Origin: Corynebacterium ulceribovis DSM 45146
GTDB taxonomy: Bacteria > Actinomycetota > Actinomycetes > Mycobacteriales > Mycobacteriaceae
Assembly: GCF_000372445.1 (NCBI RefSeq)
Contig: NZ_AQUY01000003.1
Location: 124,001 to 188,000, forward strand
Reading direction: 5' to 3'
DNA: 64,000 nucleotides
In this document: piece after piece, positions 25,405 to 34,793 of the stretch
Numbering within the stretch: position 1 is the stretch's first letter
Layout: every line of letters begins with the position of its first letter
Program-made: the position numbers and the translations under genes
The notes under the pieces: generated by a model
The model's database searches: none
The model's input: the letters and a program-made list of their open reading frames with translations, nothing else
Told to the model about the DNA's origin: nothing

Positions 25405-26850
25405 ATGCAGCGTTTGACCCGCCGCACTCGTTTCCGTCGCACTGCCGCGGAGCCGAATGGTGCTAATGGTGCGGCCGCACTGCCAAGCTTGGTCGAGGAT
25501 GACGATTGGGTGTTGGAGATCCGCGAGTCGCATCCGTTTTTGGATCGTGTCCGGGCGGCGTTGTCGCCGGTTGCGGTGTATCCGATGCGGACGTTGCGGT
25601 TTTTGCGGACGTCCCCGGGCTTGATTTCGTTGGTTGGTGTGGTGTTGGTGGCCGCTATTTTGGCGGCGGGTTTTGCCATGTCGTCGACGGCGTCGAGTCA
25701 GGAGCGGCAGTTGCAGGTGTTGTCGGATAGTACTGAGCCGTTGGCGAATTCGTCGCAGAATTTGTATTCCAGTTTGTCGGAAGCGGACGCTATTTCGAAT
25801 ACCAGCTTTATTCGTGGCAGTTTGGAAACTCCGATTGCGCGGCAGCAGTACAATACCGCCACTGCGAATGCCAGTTTGTCGATTCTGGAGTCGGCGATGG
25901 GTATGGGTACGGGCAATGAGAAGGCGGCCCGGTTGCTGGCGGAGATTCAGACGAAGTTGCCGGTGTATTCCGGGATGGTGGAGTCGGCGCGGGCGCAGAG
26001 CCGGGCGGGTAATCCGGTGGGTAATGCGTATCAGGCGAGTGCGTCGGAGTTGTTGCGTACGGAGATTTTGCCGAATGCGGCTGAGCTGCACAGTTTGACG
26101 ATTGATGAGGTGTTTGAGCAGCAGCGTCAGTTGGCGACGCCGCCGTGGGTGCCGCTTTCTGGGCTGTTGGCTGCGGTGTTTTTGTTGTTGCTGGCGCAGC
26201 GTTGGTTGGCGGAGCGGACGAAGCGTCGTTATAACGTTGGTCTTGCCACGGCGACGGCGTTGATGGTGATTGCGTCGTTGCTGGTGGGCATTGTGTCGGC
26301 GGTGACGTGGTATGACTCGAATAATTCGCAGCAGGCGGCGACGGGCCGTAGCGCCCCGCTCAGCCAGTTGACGCAGATGCGGATTACGGCGCAGCAGGCC
26401 CGTTCGATGGAGACGTTGTCGGTGATTGAGCGGCCTGCCGATTCGGTGACGACCGAGTTTGATGCGGCGTTGGATCATGTGGAGATTCCGCTGATGCAGA
26501 TGCGTGATTCGGTGAAGGATCCGCTGGCGGTCGACCATGCGTTGACGTTTATTGGTGAGTGGCGCCGGTCGCATACGCTCACGCAGGCCCGGCTCAGTAA
26601 TGGTGACCATAAGGGTGCGGTGGCGATTATTTTGGGTAATGACCCGCAGCAGAATTCGGCGTCGGCGTTTAATAATTTGGATAAGGTGCTGCAGACTTTG
26701 ATTGTGTCGGCTCGCGCGAATTTGCGGGAGTTTATGAAAAACTCGTTGCTGTTTTCGCAGGCGATTGCGCAGATGGTTTTCGTGTTGTCGCTGCTTGCGG
26801 TCGCTGCGGTTGGTTTGGGGCTGCGCCCACGTCTTCAGGAGTACCGCTAA
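25405..26850 (+). CDS. glnX: GlnX, membrane component of the GlnX-GlnH-PknG sensing system
   Basis: 481 residues with four membrane helices: one near 75-95, two between about 250 and 305 and one near the C-terminus. Two extracellular helical segments separate them. Position directly before glnH and pknG and this topology identify GlnX of corynebacteria, the membrane protein that links GlnH to PknG. The N-terminal cytoplasmic part is Arg-rich. The stop overlaps the glnH start (TAATG). Confidence 0.9.
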   Translation: MQRLTRRTRFRRTAAEPNGANGAAALPSLVEDDDWVLEIRESHPFLDRVRAALSPVAVYPMRTLRFLRTSPGLISLVGVVLVAAILAAGFAMSSTASSQERQLQVLSDSTEPLANSSQNLYSSLSEADAISNTSFIRGSLETPIARQQYNTATANASLSILESAMGMGTGNEKAARLLAEIQTKLPVYSGMVESARAQSRAGNPVGNAYQASASELLRTEILPNAAELHSLTIDEVFEQQRQLATPPWVPLSGLLAAVFLLLLAQRWLAERTKRRYNVGLATATALMVIASLLVGIVSAVTWYDSNNSQQAATGRSAPLSQLTQMRITAQQARSMETLSVIERPADSVTTEFDAALDHVEIPLMQMRDSVKDPLAVDHALTFIGEWRRSHTLTQARLSNGDHKGAVAIILGNDPQQNSASAFNNLDKVLQTLIVSARANLREFMKNSLLFSQAIAQMVFVLSLLAVAAVGLGLRPRLQEYR

Positions 26851-27887
26851 TGAGTCGTGTCCATTGGCCAATACGTCGAAAAGCGCAATGTTTTTTGGGC
26901 TTTTTGACGGCAGGGTTGCTGCTCTCCGCCTGTTCGGGGACCACGGAAACCGCCGCCCCGTTCGAAGAGTTGGACTTGGGCGCCAGTGCCACCGCCGGGA
27001 ATGTGCCGTTGCCGCCGGGCAGCCGGGTGACGGAGGCGAAGGACATCCCGAAGGAAGATGTCTTGGATGAGCAACCTGCCGGGACGCTGCGGCCCGATGA
27101 TTTGGAGCCGAAGAAGCGGGTGCCGCAGATTGTGCAGCGGGGTCATTTGATTGTTGGGGTGGACCAGTCGCAGAACCTGCTGAGTTACCGCAACTCGGCA
27201 TCCGGTGACTTGGCGGGGTTTGAGGTGGATTTGGCGCGGGAAATTGCGCGCGATATTTTCGGTAACCCCGATGCGGTGGACTTCCGATTTGTGGATTCGG
27301 AGACGCGGACGCAGGCGCTGCGGGAAGGCCGCGTGGATATTGTCATTCGGACGATGACGGTGACGAAGAAGCGGCAGGAGCAAATCGCGTTCTCTGCACC
27401 GTATTTGACGGCGGAGGCGCAGCTGCTGGCGCCGAAGGAATCCGGGATCGTGTCGACCGATGACCTGGATGGGCGGACGGTGTGCGTCTCGCAAAGTTCG
27501 ACGAGTATGGCGACGGCGCGGAAGTACGCTCCTGATTCGAAGGTGCTGCTGGTGCGGAGTTGGGCAGACTGTTTGATGGCGCTGCAGCAACACCAGGCCG
27601 ATGCGGTGCTGTCCGACAATGTGATTTTGGCGGGGATCCGTGAGCAGGACCCGGCGATGGCGATTGTGGGGCCAGTGCTGACGAATGAAACGTATGCGGT
27701 GGGGATTCCGAAGCCGACGCCGGATATTCCGACGGAAGGGCTGGTGCGGCAAGTGAACTCGACGCTGGAGCGGGTGCGCCACGATGGGACGTGGACGCGG
27801 ATGTACCACGACTGGCTGGGTGAGTATTTGGGTCCGATGACGTTGCCGCAACCGGAATATCAGCCGGAGGAGGAAGCTAATGGCTGA
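26850..27887 (+). CDS. glnH: GlnH, amino-acid-binding lipoprotein
   Basis: 345 residues. The signal peptide ends in lipobox LSAC. A family 3 solute-binding domain begins near RVPQIVQRGHLIVGVDQSQNLLSYRNSASGDLAGFEVDLARE and includes the ligand-site Arg/Asp region IVIRTMTVTKKRQEQIAFSAPYL. In corynebacteria and mycobacteria GlnH binds aspartate/glutamate outside the membrane and signals through GlnX to PknG rather than serving an ABC importer. No importer genes are beside it here. Its end overlaps pknG by eight bases. Confidence 0.9.
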   Translation: MSRVHWPIRRKAQCFLGFLTAGLLLSACSGTTETAAPFEELDLGASATAGNVPLPPGSRVTEAKDIPKEDVLDEQPAGTLRPDDLEPKKRVPQIVQRGHLIVGVDQSQNLLSYRNSASGDLAGFEVDLAREIARDIFGNPDAVDFRFVDSETRTQALREGRVDIVIRTMTVTKKRQEQIAFSAPYLTAEAQLLAPKESGIVSTDDLDGRTVCVSQSSTSMATARKYAPDSKVLLVRSWADCLMALQQHQADAVLSDNVILAGIREQDPAMAIVGPVLTNETYAVGIPKPTPDIPTEGLVRQVNSTLERVRHDGTWTRMYHDWLGEYLGPMTLPQPEYQPEEEANG

Positions 27888-30786
27888 TTCGGAGCGTCGC
27901 GACGACAATCCGTCTGCTGAGGTAGAGCGGGACTCGTTTGAGGAGCCGTCTTCTGACGTGGAGCGGACGCCGGACCCGGAGCGGAACCCGCCGCGCGACC
28001 CTGACTATTCGCTGCGGTTGCCTGAGCATCAGGCTACTTTCCATATGCCGGAGGGTGACCGGCATGCGCATAATCTGCACCAAAGTACGTCCGGCTCTGG
28101 TGGTATCGGCACTGGTGGCGCGGGTGGAGTCGGCACGGGTGGAGTCGGTGGAGTCGGCGCGGGCGATGCGGGTGCTGTCGATGACTTCTCCGAACACACT
28201 GGCGGAGTCGCACGCACCGGCGCGGTAGCGCGTACCGGCGCTGTGCCCCACACCGGCGCTGTGCCCCACACTGATGTGGCGCAGACCGGCGCCGAAGCAC
28301 ATACCGGCACTTCGGCGGTGTTCTTCGATCCGTTCGCCGACGACGATGATGACGAATACGACGTCGATATTGCCGCGCTCGGTGATTTAGGGGACTTGTC
28401 GAAACTGGCGAATAAACCAGGAGCCTCCCCCGCCGCCACTTCCCCCGCCGAGTCCGGCGATGGCCCGACGGTACGCACCGATGTGCCACCTTCCGGTGAC
28501 GGCCCGACGGTGCGCACGGAAGTGCCACCAACCGGTGATGCCCCTACCGCGCGACCGGATCAGGACCCTTCGGCTGCTCAGGAGAACGCTGGGCGGGAGT
28601 CGATGCGTCGGGCGATGGATACGTTCCGGAAGCGGCGCGGTAACCGTCGACAAGGCCTCAATGTTGCTGACGGCATGGTCACGTTGCCGTTTATCACCCC
28701 GACCGACCCGGAGTCCGCCATCATTGACCCGGCGGCGGCAGTTGCGAAGGGCACCCCGGCTCCGACGCTGAAGGCGGGCGACATTATCGCTGGTCAGTAT
28801 GAGATTCGTGGGCCGATGGCACATGGTGGGCTCGGCTGGATTTACTTGGCGATTGACCATAATGTGTCGGACCGCTGGGTGGTGCTGAAGGGCATGATGT
28901 CCGGCGCGGGTAGTCAGTCGTCGGCGGTGGTGGATGCGGAGCGGGCGTTCCTGGCAGATATTACGCATCCCGGCATTTTGAAAGTGTTCAACTTCATTGA
29001 CCAGGAGGGCTCCCCGACTGGCTACATTGTCACCGAGTATGTGGGTGGTCCGTCGCTGCGGCAGTTCCGTAAGCGGCAGCCGAAGGAGCTGTTGGAGGTA
29101 ACGCAGGCGATTGGTTACATGTTGGAGATTTTGCCTGCGCTGGACTATTTGCATTCCCGTGGTGTGGTGTACAACGACCTGAAGCCGGACAATATCCTCA
29201 TCACGGAGGACCAGGTGAAGTTGATTGACTTGGGTGCGGTGACGGGTATCGGCGCGTATGGCCACATTTATGGCACGCCGGGGTTCCAGGCGCCGGAGGT
29301 GGCGGTTGATGGGCCGACGATTGAGTCGGATCTGTACACGGTAGGCCGTACCCTCGCGTCGCTGATTGTGCGGTTGCCGGTGGAAAATGGCCGTTATGTG
29401 GATGGGTTGCCGTCGCCTGCGGATGAACCACTGTTCCAGCGCCATTTTTCGTTGTATGCGCTGCTGGCGCGGGCGACGCATCCGAAGGCGGAGTTGCGGT
29501 TCCATTCGGCGAAGTCGATGGCGAATCAGCTGATTGGTGTGCTGCGCGAAATTTTGGCGACCCGCGATGGGAAGCTGCACCCGTATAACCAGTCGCAGTT
29601 TTCGCCGCAGCGTTCGACGTTCGGCACGAAGCATAAGGTGTTCCGCACGGACCGGCTGATTGACGGTGTAGAGCGTGACATTGCGATTAATGCCACGGAG
29701 ATTGTGTCGGCGTTGCCGGTGCCGTTGGTGGATCCGACGGATCCGGGTGCCCGCCTGTTGACGGTGGTGAGTTATGCCGACCCCGAGGAAGTGGTCGATA
29801 CGCTGCAGCGGGCGGCGGCGAACCCGGAGTATGACGAGAGCGCGGAGGTGCCGTTGGGGATGTCGCGCGCCCTGTTGGAGCTCGGTGAAATCGAAAGTGC
29901 CCGTAAGGTTTTGCAGGATTGCCTGCCGAAGATTCAGCGGACGTGGCGGCATAGTTGGTACACCGGCGTCACTGCCCTGCTTTTTGACGATTACCCCGAG
30001 GCGCAGCGCCGATTCGCGGAAGTCTTGCGGATTGTGCCAGGTGAACCGGCTCCGAAGTGGGCGCTGGCGGCGACCTGTGAGCTGATTTTGCAGCAGGCTG
30101 GGTTCGCGGATGAAGCGTTGCTGGACCCGGAAACGGTGTTGGGCACAATTTTCCCGCATTCGTCGAAAGGCCGGGAGTCGTTGCCGTTTCTGCCGGAGCG
30201 CACGGAGCTGCAGACGGAGCTGCTGGGGCGGTTGCCGACGACCGCGGAGATTCCGTCTGAGGATTTCGAAATGATGCGCTTTTTGACGTTGCACCTGTAT
30301 TCACTGGTGTGGACGACGAACCCAACGACGGTGTCGACGGCGTTTGGTTTGGCGCGGCATCTGATGGCTGAAGGGTTGATTGAGCAGGCAATAAGTGCGC
30401 TGGACCGGGTGCCGGCGCCGTCGATGCACCAGCGGATGGCGCAGCTGACTACCATTTTGATGTTGGTGGAAGGCGCCCCGAAGGAGTTGACGGAGTCGCG
30501 GATTCGCCGGGCTGGTCGACGCCTCGAGGAGTTGCCGAATAATGAGCCGCGTTTGGAGCAGATGCGGCTAGCGGTGATGAGCGCGGGGCTGAATTGGTTA
30601 CGCGAGCATGATTTGAAGGAGTCGGCTAGTTCTAATGAATTGTTGGGGTGGCCGTTTACGCAGCGGGGGCTACGGGAGGGGCTGGAAAAAGGGCTTCGTC
30701 AACTAGCCCGGAACTCGCCTTTTGCATCTCACAGATTCAAATTGGTGGATATGGCTAACGCTATTCGTCCGCGGACGATGTTCTAA
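27880..30786 (+). CDS. pknG: Serine/threonine protein kinase PknG, without rubredoxin motif
   Basis: 968 residues. The first 290 are disordered: a Gly-rich tract (GIGTGGAGGVGTGGVGGVGAG), five- to six-residue units such as RTGAV/HTGAV, and two 13-residue units starting GPTVRT. No CxxC pairs occur there, so the rubredoxin-like domain of mycobacterial PknG is absent. The kinase domain (about 300-560) has the ATP Lys in VVLKG (337), YNDLKPDN (catalytic Asp 432) and DLG (450). The C-terminus is TPR-like helices. PknG phosphorylates OdhI and so controls 2-oxoglutarate dehydrogenase in C. glutamicum. Operon with glnX-glnH. Confidence 0.93.
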   Translation: MADSERRDDNPSAEVERDSFEEPSSDVERTPDPERNPPRDPDYSLRLPEHQATFHMPEGDRHAHNLHQSTSGSGGIGTGGAGGVGTGGVGGVGAGDAGAVDDFSEHTGGVARTGAVARTGAVPHTGAVPHTDVAQTGAEAHTGTSAVFFDPFADDDDDEYDVDIAALGDLGDLSKLANKPGASPAATSPAESGDGPTVRTDVPPSGDGPTVRTEVPPTGDAPTARPDQDPSAAQENAGRESMRRAMDTFRKRRGNRRQGLNVADGMVTLPFITPTDPESAIIDPAAAVAKGTPAPTLKAGDIIAGQYEIRGPMAHGGLGWIYLAIDHNVSDRWVVLKGMMSGAGSQSSAVVDAERAFLADITHPGILKVFNFIDQEGSPTGYIVTEYVGGPSLRQFRKRQPKELLEVTQAIGYMLEILPALDYLHSRGVVYNDLKPDNILITEDQVKLIDLGAVTGIGAYGHIYGTPGFQAPEVAVDGPTIESDLYTVGRTLASLIVRLPVENGRYVDGLPSPADEPLFQRHFSLYALLARATHPKAELRFHSAKSMANQLIGVLREILATRDGKLHPYNQSQFSPQRSTFGTKHKVFRTDRLIDGVERDIAINATEIVSALPVPLVDPTDPGARLLTVVSYADPEEVVDTLQRAAANPEYDESAEVPLGMSRALLELGEIESARKVLQDCLPKIQRTWRHSWYTGVTALLFDDYPEAQRRFAEVLRIVPGEPAPKWALAATCELILQQAGFADEALLDPETVLGTIFPHSSKGRESLPFLPERTELQTELLGRLPTTAEIPSEDFEMMRFLTLHLYSLVWTTNPTTVSTAFGLARHLMAEGLIEQAISALDRVPAPSMHQRMAQLTTILMLVEGAPKELTESRIRRAGRRLEELPNNEPRLEQMRLAVMSAGLNWLREHDLKESASSNELLGWPFTQRGLREGLEKGLRQLARNSPFASHRFKLVDMANAIRPRTMF

Positions 30787-30872
30787 ATGACACAGGCTTT
30801 AATTAGGTCTTTTTTAAGTTCTAGTTGGGCTGCAAAAATGCAAGTTAAAATTGAAAAGGCTATTCTGACCCC

Positions 30873-31634
30873 ATGATTTTTTTCCAGCGTCACGCACGCA
30901 AGAACACGTCCTCCCTCCGCCACTCTGTAGTTGCGCTGGGCGCGGCTGCTGTGATGGCGCTGGCGCCCCTCGGTGCTGGTGCTGTGGGCGGCCCAGCTCC
31001 GGAAGCCCAGGCACAGTCCGCTGCCGGCTCTTCGGATTTCTTTAGCAACCCACAGCGTGCTGCACAGCAGTACGTCAATGAGTTGAACTCGGCGAACTCC
31101 AGCAGCCGCGAATTCCTCGGTGTGGAACTGCGCAACGCCGCTAAGCACAACCCGGTTATCGCCGAAATCGTGAAGCTGATTGACCGCACGGCCCCTGGTC
31201 TGCTGCCTAAGCCAGCTCCGAAGCCTAAGCCGACCCCGAAGCCTGCGCCGAAGCCAGCTCCTAAGCCTGCGCCGAAGCCACGCACGTCCCCATGCCCACC
31301 GAATGCGAAGGCGTGTGTGGACTTGAAGGGCCGTAAGACGTGGATTCAGAAGAACGGCAAGATTGTCTACGGTCCGGTGAACCACGCTCCGGGTAAGCCG
31401 GGTCAGGAAACCCCTCGCGGTTCCTTCACTGTGAAGTACAAGGTCAAGGACGAGATTTCCCGCGAGTTCAATAACGCGCCGATGCCGAACGCGGTGTACT
31501 TCACCTACAACGGCCACGCTTTCCACTACGGCGACTTGAGCTACTTGTCCGCTGGTTGCGTCCGCCTGCCATGGAATGCGTCCGAGTACTACTTCAATAA
31601 CTTGAACCCAGGTGACTTGGTGTACATCTGGTAA
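30873..31634 (+). CDS. Secreted L,D-transpeptidase (YkuD domain)
   Basis: 253 residues. The N-terminus is a Sec signal peptide ending near AQA-Q. Residues about 110-140 are Lys-Pro-Ala repeats (KPAPKPAPKPAPK), a wall-spanning linker. The YkuD domain follows (GRKTWIQKNGKIVYGPVNHAPG...TPRGSFTVKYK) with the active site HYGDLSYLSAGCVRLP, catalytic cysteine at about 229. It would form 3-3 cross-links in peptidoglycan or attach wall proteins. An 86-base gap separates it from pknG, so it may have its own promoter. A strong terminator follows. Confidence 0.9.
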   Translation: MIFFQRHARKNTSSLRHSVVALGAAAVMALAPLGAGAVGGPAPEAQAQSAAGSSDFFSNPQRAAQQYVNELNSANSSSREFLGVELRNAAKHNPVIAEIVKLIDRTAPGLLPKPAPKPKPTPKPAPKPAPKPAPKPRTSPCPPNAKACVDLKGRKTWIQKNGKIVYGPVNHAPGKPGQETPRGSFTVKYKVKDEISREFNNAPMPNAVYFTYNGHAFHYGDLSYLSAGCVRLPWNASEYYFNNLNPGDLVYIW

Positions 31635-31688
31635 TTCCAGCGCCAGCGCCATTCTGGTGCTTTGCGCTATTGCAGCGCTAATGCCAAG

Positions 31689-31724
31689 AGCCGGCCTCCA
31701 GTTCGTTCTGGGGACCGGCTTTTT
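31689..31724 (+). terminator. Intrinsic terminator after the L,D-transpeptidase
   Basis: AGCCGGCCTCCAG (31689-31701) pairs with CTGGGGACCGGCT (31708-31720), apart from two imperfect positions. The loop is six bases (UUCGUU) and a UUUUU tail follows. The last stem bases and the U-run form part of a copy of the 11-mer GCTTTTTGACG (31718-31728). Confidence 0.8.
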
Positions 31725-31763
31725 GACGTTTACGGGCGCGCTCCGCGCGCCCACTGTCGTGAA

Positions 31764-32963
31764 CTACTTTTCGGTGAGCTCCAACGCGTACTGGGCAATC
31801 GCCAGTTCTTCGTTGGTTGGGATGACGAAGACTTTCACGGTGGAGTCGTCGGTGGAGATCAGACGTGCTTCGCCGGTGTTGTTTTCGTTGCGTTCCGGGT
31901 CAATCTTGATGCCGTAGGCTTCGAGATCCTTCAGGACGTCGGCACGCACTTGGGCGACGTTTTCGCCAACACCTGCGGTGAAGTTAATGGCGTCGACGTG
32001 GCCCAGCGGAATCATGTAGGAGCCGAGGTAGCGGCGCAGCTGGTGGATGTAGATGTTGTATGCCAGCCATGCATCTGGGTCGTCGTCAGCAATCATCCGG
32101 TTGATTTCGCGGAAGTCATTTGCACCGCAGATGCCCTTCAGGCCGGACTTCTTGTTGAAGATGGTGTCAATCTCGTCGATGGACAGGCCGTTGCGGTACA
32201 GGTGGAACACGACACCTGGGTCGATGTCACCGGTGCGGGTACCCATCATTAGGCCCGCCAGTGGGGTCATGCCCATGGAGGTGTCCACTGCGCGTCCACC
32301 GGAGACTGCCGAGACGGAAGCGCCATTGCCGAGGTGGAAAGTGATCTGGTTGATTTCCGATAGGTCCTTGCCCAGCAGCGCTGGGGTCTGCTTGGACACA
32401 AACTCATGCGAGGTGCCGTGGAAACCGTAGCGGCGCACACCGTGCTCGGAGGCAACTTCTTTGTTCAGTGCGTACACGGCTGCTGCTGGTGGCAGGTCGT
32501 AGAAGAAACCGGTGTCGAACACGGCGACGTGCGGCAGGTTCGGCAAGATTTCGCGTGCGGTCTTGATGCCTGCGACGTGCGCTGGGTTGTGCAGTGGCGC
32601 CAGTGGGATCAGGTCTTCAATCATGCCCTGAATCTGGTCGTCAATAAGCACTGGGGTGCTGAACAACTGACCGCCGTGCACCACTCGGTGACCAACCGCA
32701 ACTAGGTCCAGCTGGGTTGGGCCGACGTTGTGTTCGGTCATCAGGTCGAAGGCTTTGGACAGACCTTCGGTGTGGTCGGCGATTGGCGTTTCGATTTCGT
32801 ACTTTTCGCCGCCAACTTTCAGGACGATGGCGCCGTTGTCTTCACCGATGCGTTCGACGAGACCGGAGATCAATGGTTCGGTGTCGGTGTCGCCTTCGGC
32901 GTCCAAGATTTGGAATTTGATGGAGGATGAACCGGAGTTCAGAACAAGAGCGAGCTTCGTCAT
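31764..32963 (-). CDS. ackA: Acetate kinase
   Basis: 399 residues from the ATG at 32961-32963 behind GGAGGA; an upstream in-frame start would lie inside pta. It converts acetyl phosphate and ADP to acetate and ATP, reversibly. Motifs: [11 protein letters not shown] (N-terminal phosphate site), [33 protein letters not shown] and FTAGVGEN. It starts one base after the pta stop, so translation is coupled. Confidence 0.95.
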   Translation of the reverse strand: MTKLALVLNSGSSSIKFQILDAEGDTDTEPLISGLVERIGEDNGAIVLKVGGEKYEIETPIADHTEGLSKAFDLMTEHNVGPTQLDLVAVGHRVVHGGQLFSTPVLIDDQIQGMIEDLIPLAPLHNPAHVAGIKTAREILPNLPHVAVFDTGFFYDLPPAAAVYALNKEVASEHGVRRYGFHGTSHEFVSKQTPALLGKDLSEINQITFHLGNGASVSAVSGGRAVDTSMGMTPLAGLMMGTRTGDIDPGVVFHLYRNGLSIDEIDTIFNKKSGLKGICGANDFREINRMIADDDPDAWLAYNIYIHQLRRYLGSYMIPLGHVDAINFTAGVGENVAQVRADVLKDLEAYGIKIDPERNENNTGEARLISTDDSTVKVFVIPTNEELAIAQYALELTEK

Positions 32964-32964
32964 A

Positions 32965-34446
32965 TTATTTTCCTCCAGCTTGGATAGCGGTAATTGCGAC
33001 GGTGTTGACGATGTCATCGACGGTCGCGCCGCGCGACAGGTCGTTGACTGGCTTATTCAGACCCTGCAGAATCGGGCCGACTGCGAGTGCGCCACCGGTG
33101 CGCTGGGCAATCTTGTAGCCAATGTTGCCGGCATCTAGGTCCGGGAAGATGAAGACGTTCGCGTTGCCGGCCACCTTGGACTCTGGCATCTTCCGCTTAC
33201 CGGTTGCTGGGTCGACAGCAGCGTCGAACTGCAGTGGGCCGTCCACTGGCAGGTTCGGGTCAAGGCCACGAGCGCGCGACAGTGCTGCCGCAACCTTCTC
33301 CACGTCTGGGCCGGTGCCGGATGCGCCGGTGGAGTACGACAGCATGGCCACGCGTGGGTCAATGCCGAACTGGGCGGCGGTCTTTGCAGAGACCACTGCT
33401 GCTTCACCGAGCTGCTGGGCAGTTGGGTTCGGGGAGACTGCGCAGTCGCCGAATGCCCACAGGCGATTTTCCATCACCATCATGAAGATGGAGGACACAG
33501 CGGATACGCCTGGCTGGGTTTTGATGATCTGGAAAGATGGCTTGATGGTGTGTGCGGTGGTGTGCGCCGCGCCGGAGACCATGCCGTCGGCTTTGCCCTT
33601 GTGAATCATCATGGTGGCGAAGTAGGAGATATCCTTCATCGTCGCCCGGGCGTCATCGAGGGTGACGCCCTTGTGCTTGCGCAGTTCTGCGAAGTCCGCG
33701 GCGAATTCTTCCGCCAAGTCGGAGGTCTCTGGGTTGAACATCTGCGCCTTCGACAGGTCAAAGCCGAGCTTTTCCGCGCGGGCCTTAATGTCCTCAACAT
33801 CGCCGAGGATGGTGATGTCACAGATGTCTTCAGCCAGCAGGCGGTGTGCTGCTTCCAGGATGCGGTCGTCTTCGCCTTCTGGCAGCACAATGTTGCGCTT
33901 GTTCAGCTTGGCTTTAGCCAGCAGTTCCGCTTCGAAGCGCTGCGGAGTCATCACTGGTTCGACGTCAGTGGCCACGAGGTCGCCCAATTCGTCATCAAGC
34001 TTAACGACCGGAACCCCCAGGTCCGGCAGCTCCCCGGCTACCTCTCCGGTGACCAACACGCCGGCGACGGTGGCGAAGCGGCGCTGTACCTGGGCAATGG
34101 CGACGCGGGCGCGGACCAAGGCAGCTTCGGAGACGCAGGCGGCGCCGGAGAGGGTGAGGACGACAGCGGAGCCGAGGACGGCGGCGATGCGGGCGTCGAA
34201 GTCGAGGTTGTCGGTGCCGGTGTAGATGTAGTTTCCGGCAGGCAGTTTGTTCACATTGCCGACAATGTGGGTTAGGGCTTCGCCTGGGTTGTCGAGCACG
34301 AGTTCTGGGGAGACACCGTGTGGGCCGCCGACCGTGTGCACGAGCTGGGCGTTGTCCATTGCGGCGGTTAGGGCGGCAATGACGTCTACCTGGCGGTCTG
34401 AGGAATCAATGGCGGCAACGAGTACCGACTGTCCAGTAGTGGTCAC
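32965..34446 (-). CDS. pta: Phosphate acetyltransferase
   Basis: 493 residues from a GTG at 34446 behind AAAGGA; a longer in-frame start at 34515 is less likely. The N-terminal 170 residues are a reduced P-loop-like/DRTGG-type domain. The C-terminal 320 residues are the PTA_PTB catalytic domain ([69 protein letters not shown]). It interconverts acetyl-CoA and acetyl phosphate. Operon order pta-ackA as in C. glutamicum, where RamA, RamB and GlxR act on the promoter. Confidence 0.94.
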   Translation of the reverse strand: MTTTGQSVLVAAIDSSDRQVDVIAALTAAMDNAQLVHTVGGPHGVSPELVLDNPGEALTHIVGNVNKLPAGNYIYTGTDNLDFDARIAAVLGSAVVLTLSGAACVSEAALVRARVAIAQVQRRFATVAGVLVTGEVAGELPDLGVPVVKLDDELGDLVATDVEPVMTPQRFEAELLAKAKLNKRNIVLPEGEDDRILEAAHRLLAEDICDITILGDVEDIKARAEKLGFDLSKAQMFNPETSDLAEEFAADFAELRKHKGVTLDDARATMKDISYFATMMIHKGKADGMVSGAAHTTAHTIKPSFQIIKTQPGVSAVSSIFMMVMENRLWAFGDCAVSPNPTAQQLGEAAVVSAKTAAQFGIDPRVAMLSYSTGASGTGPDVEKVAAALSRARGLDPNLPVDGPLQFDAAVDPATGKRKMPESKVAGNANVFIFPDLDAGNIGYKIAQRTGGALAVGPILQGLNKPVNDLSRGATVDDIVNTVAITAIQAGGK

Positions 34447-34793
34447 TAGGTGTCCTTTCTTCACAGAATTCACCGAGCACAGCTGGGGTTCACTGGGCTG
34501 CGCGTCACGCTTCACAGCATTAACAACTTCACAAAAACATAGTGACTTTCATCCGTCATTGTTCCAGATTGTGAAGCCAGTTACATAAATCAGCCCGTCA
34601 ACTAACCCCGTTCGCCACCAAAACCAAAGGTCAGGCGCCACACCACCCCGCACTATGTGCGGCAAATCACCTTCACAGGGTGGGTTTGGGGTACCTGCCG
34701 CGGGTGGCGCAAACCGTGTTCGTTCCTGCCGACCGGAACCAGTACCATATAAGGCACACTTACATATTCTATTTCCCAGCGAGGTAGCAACAC
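34447..34793. other. Divergent pta / fprA promoter region
   Basis: 347 bases without a gene. The left part holds the pta leader (possible extended frame to 34515). The AT-richer middle (34520-34600) contains a CRP/GlxR-like dyad. The right part (34720-34770) has TACCATATAAGG and TACATATTCTATTT, candidate -10 elements for fprA. No small gene is convincing. Confidence 0.5.
34570..34585. promoter_or_regulatory. GlxR/CRP-like dyad upstream of pta
   Basis: TGTGA-AGCCAG-TTACA matches the TGTGA-N6-TCACA half-sites at nine of ten positions. The consensus central TA is absent. It lies about 125 bases before the pta start. GlxR control of pta-ack is known in C. glutamicum, and this particular site is inferred. 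Confidence 0.4.

Noticed and set aside
25330..27201. Long open frame on the minus strand opposite glnX
   Set aside because: Arg/His/Gln-rich nonsense with no domain; it mirrors third-position G+C bias of glnX.
28387..30294. Long minus-strand frame opposite pknG
   Set aside because: Composition is Arg-rich and it lies fully antisense to a conserved kinase gene.
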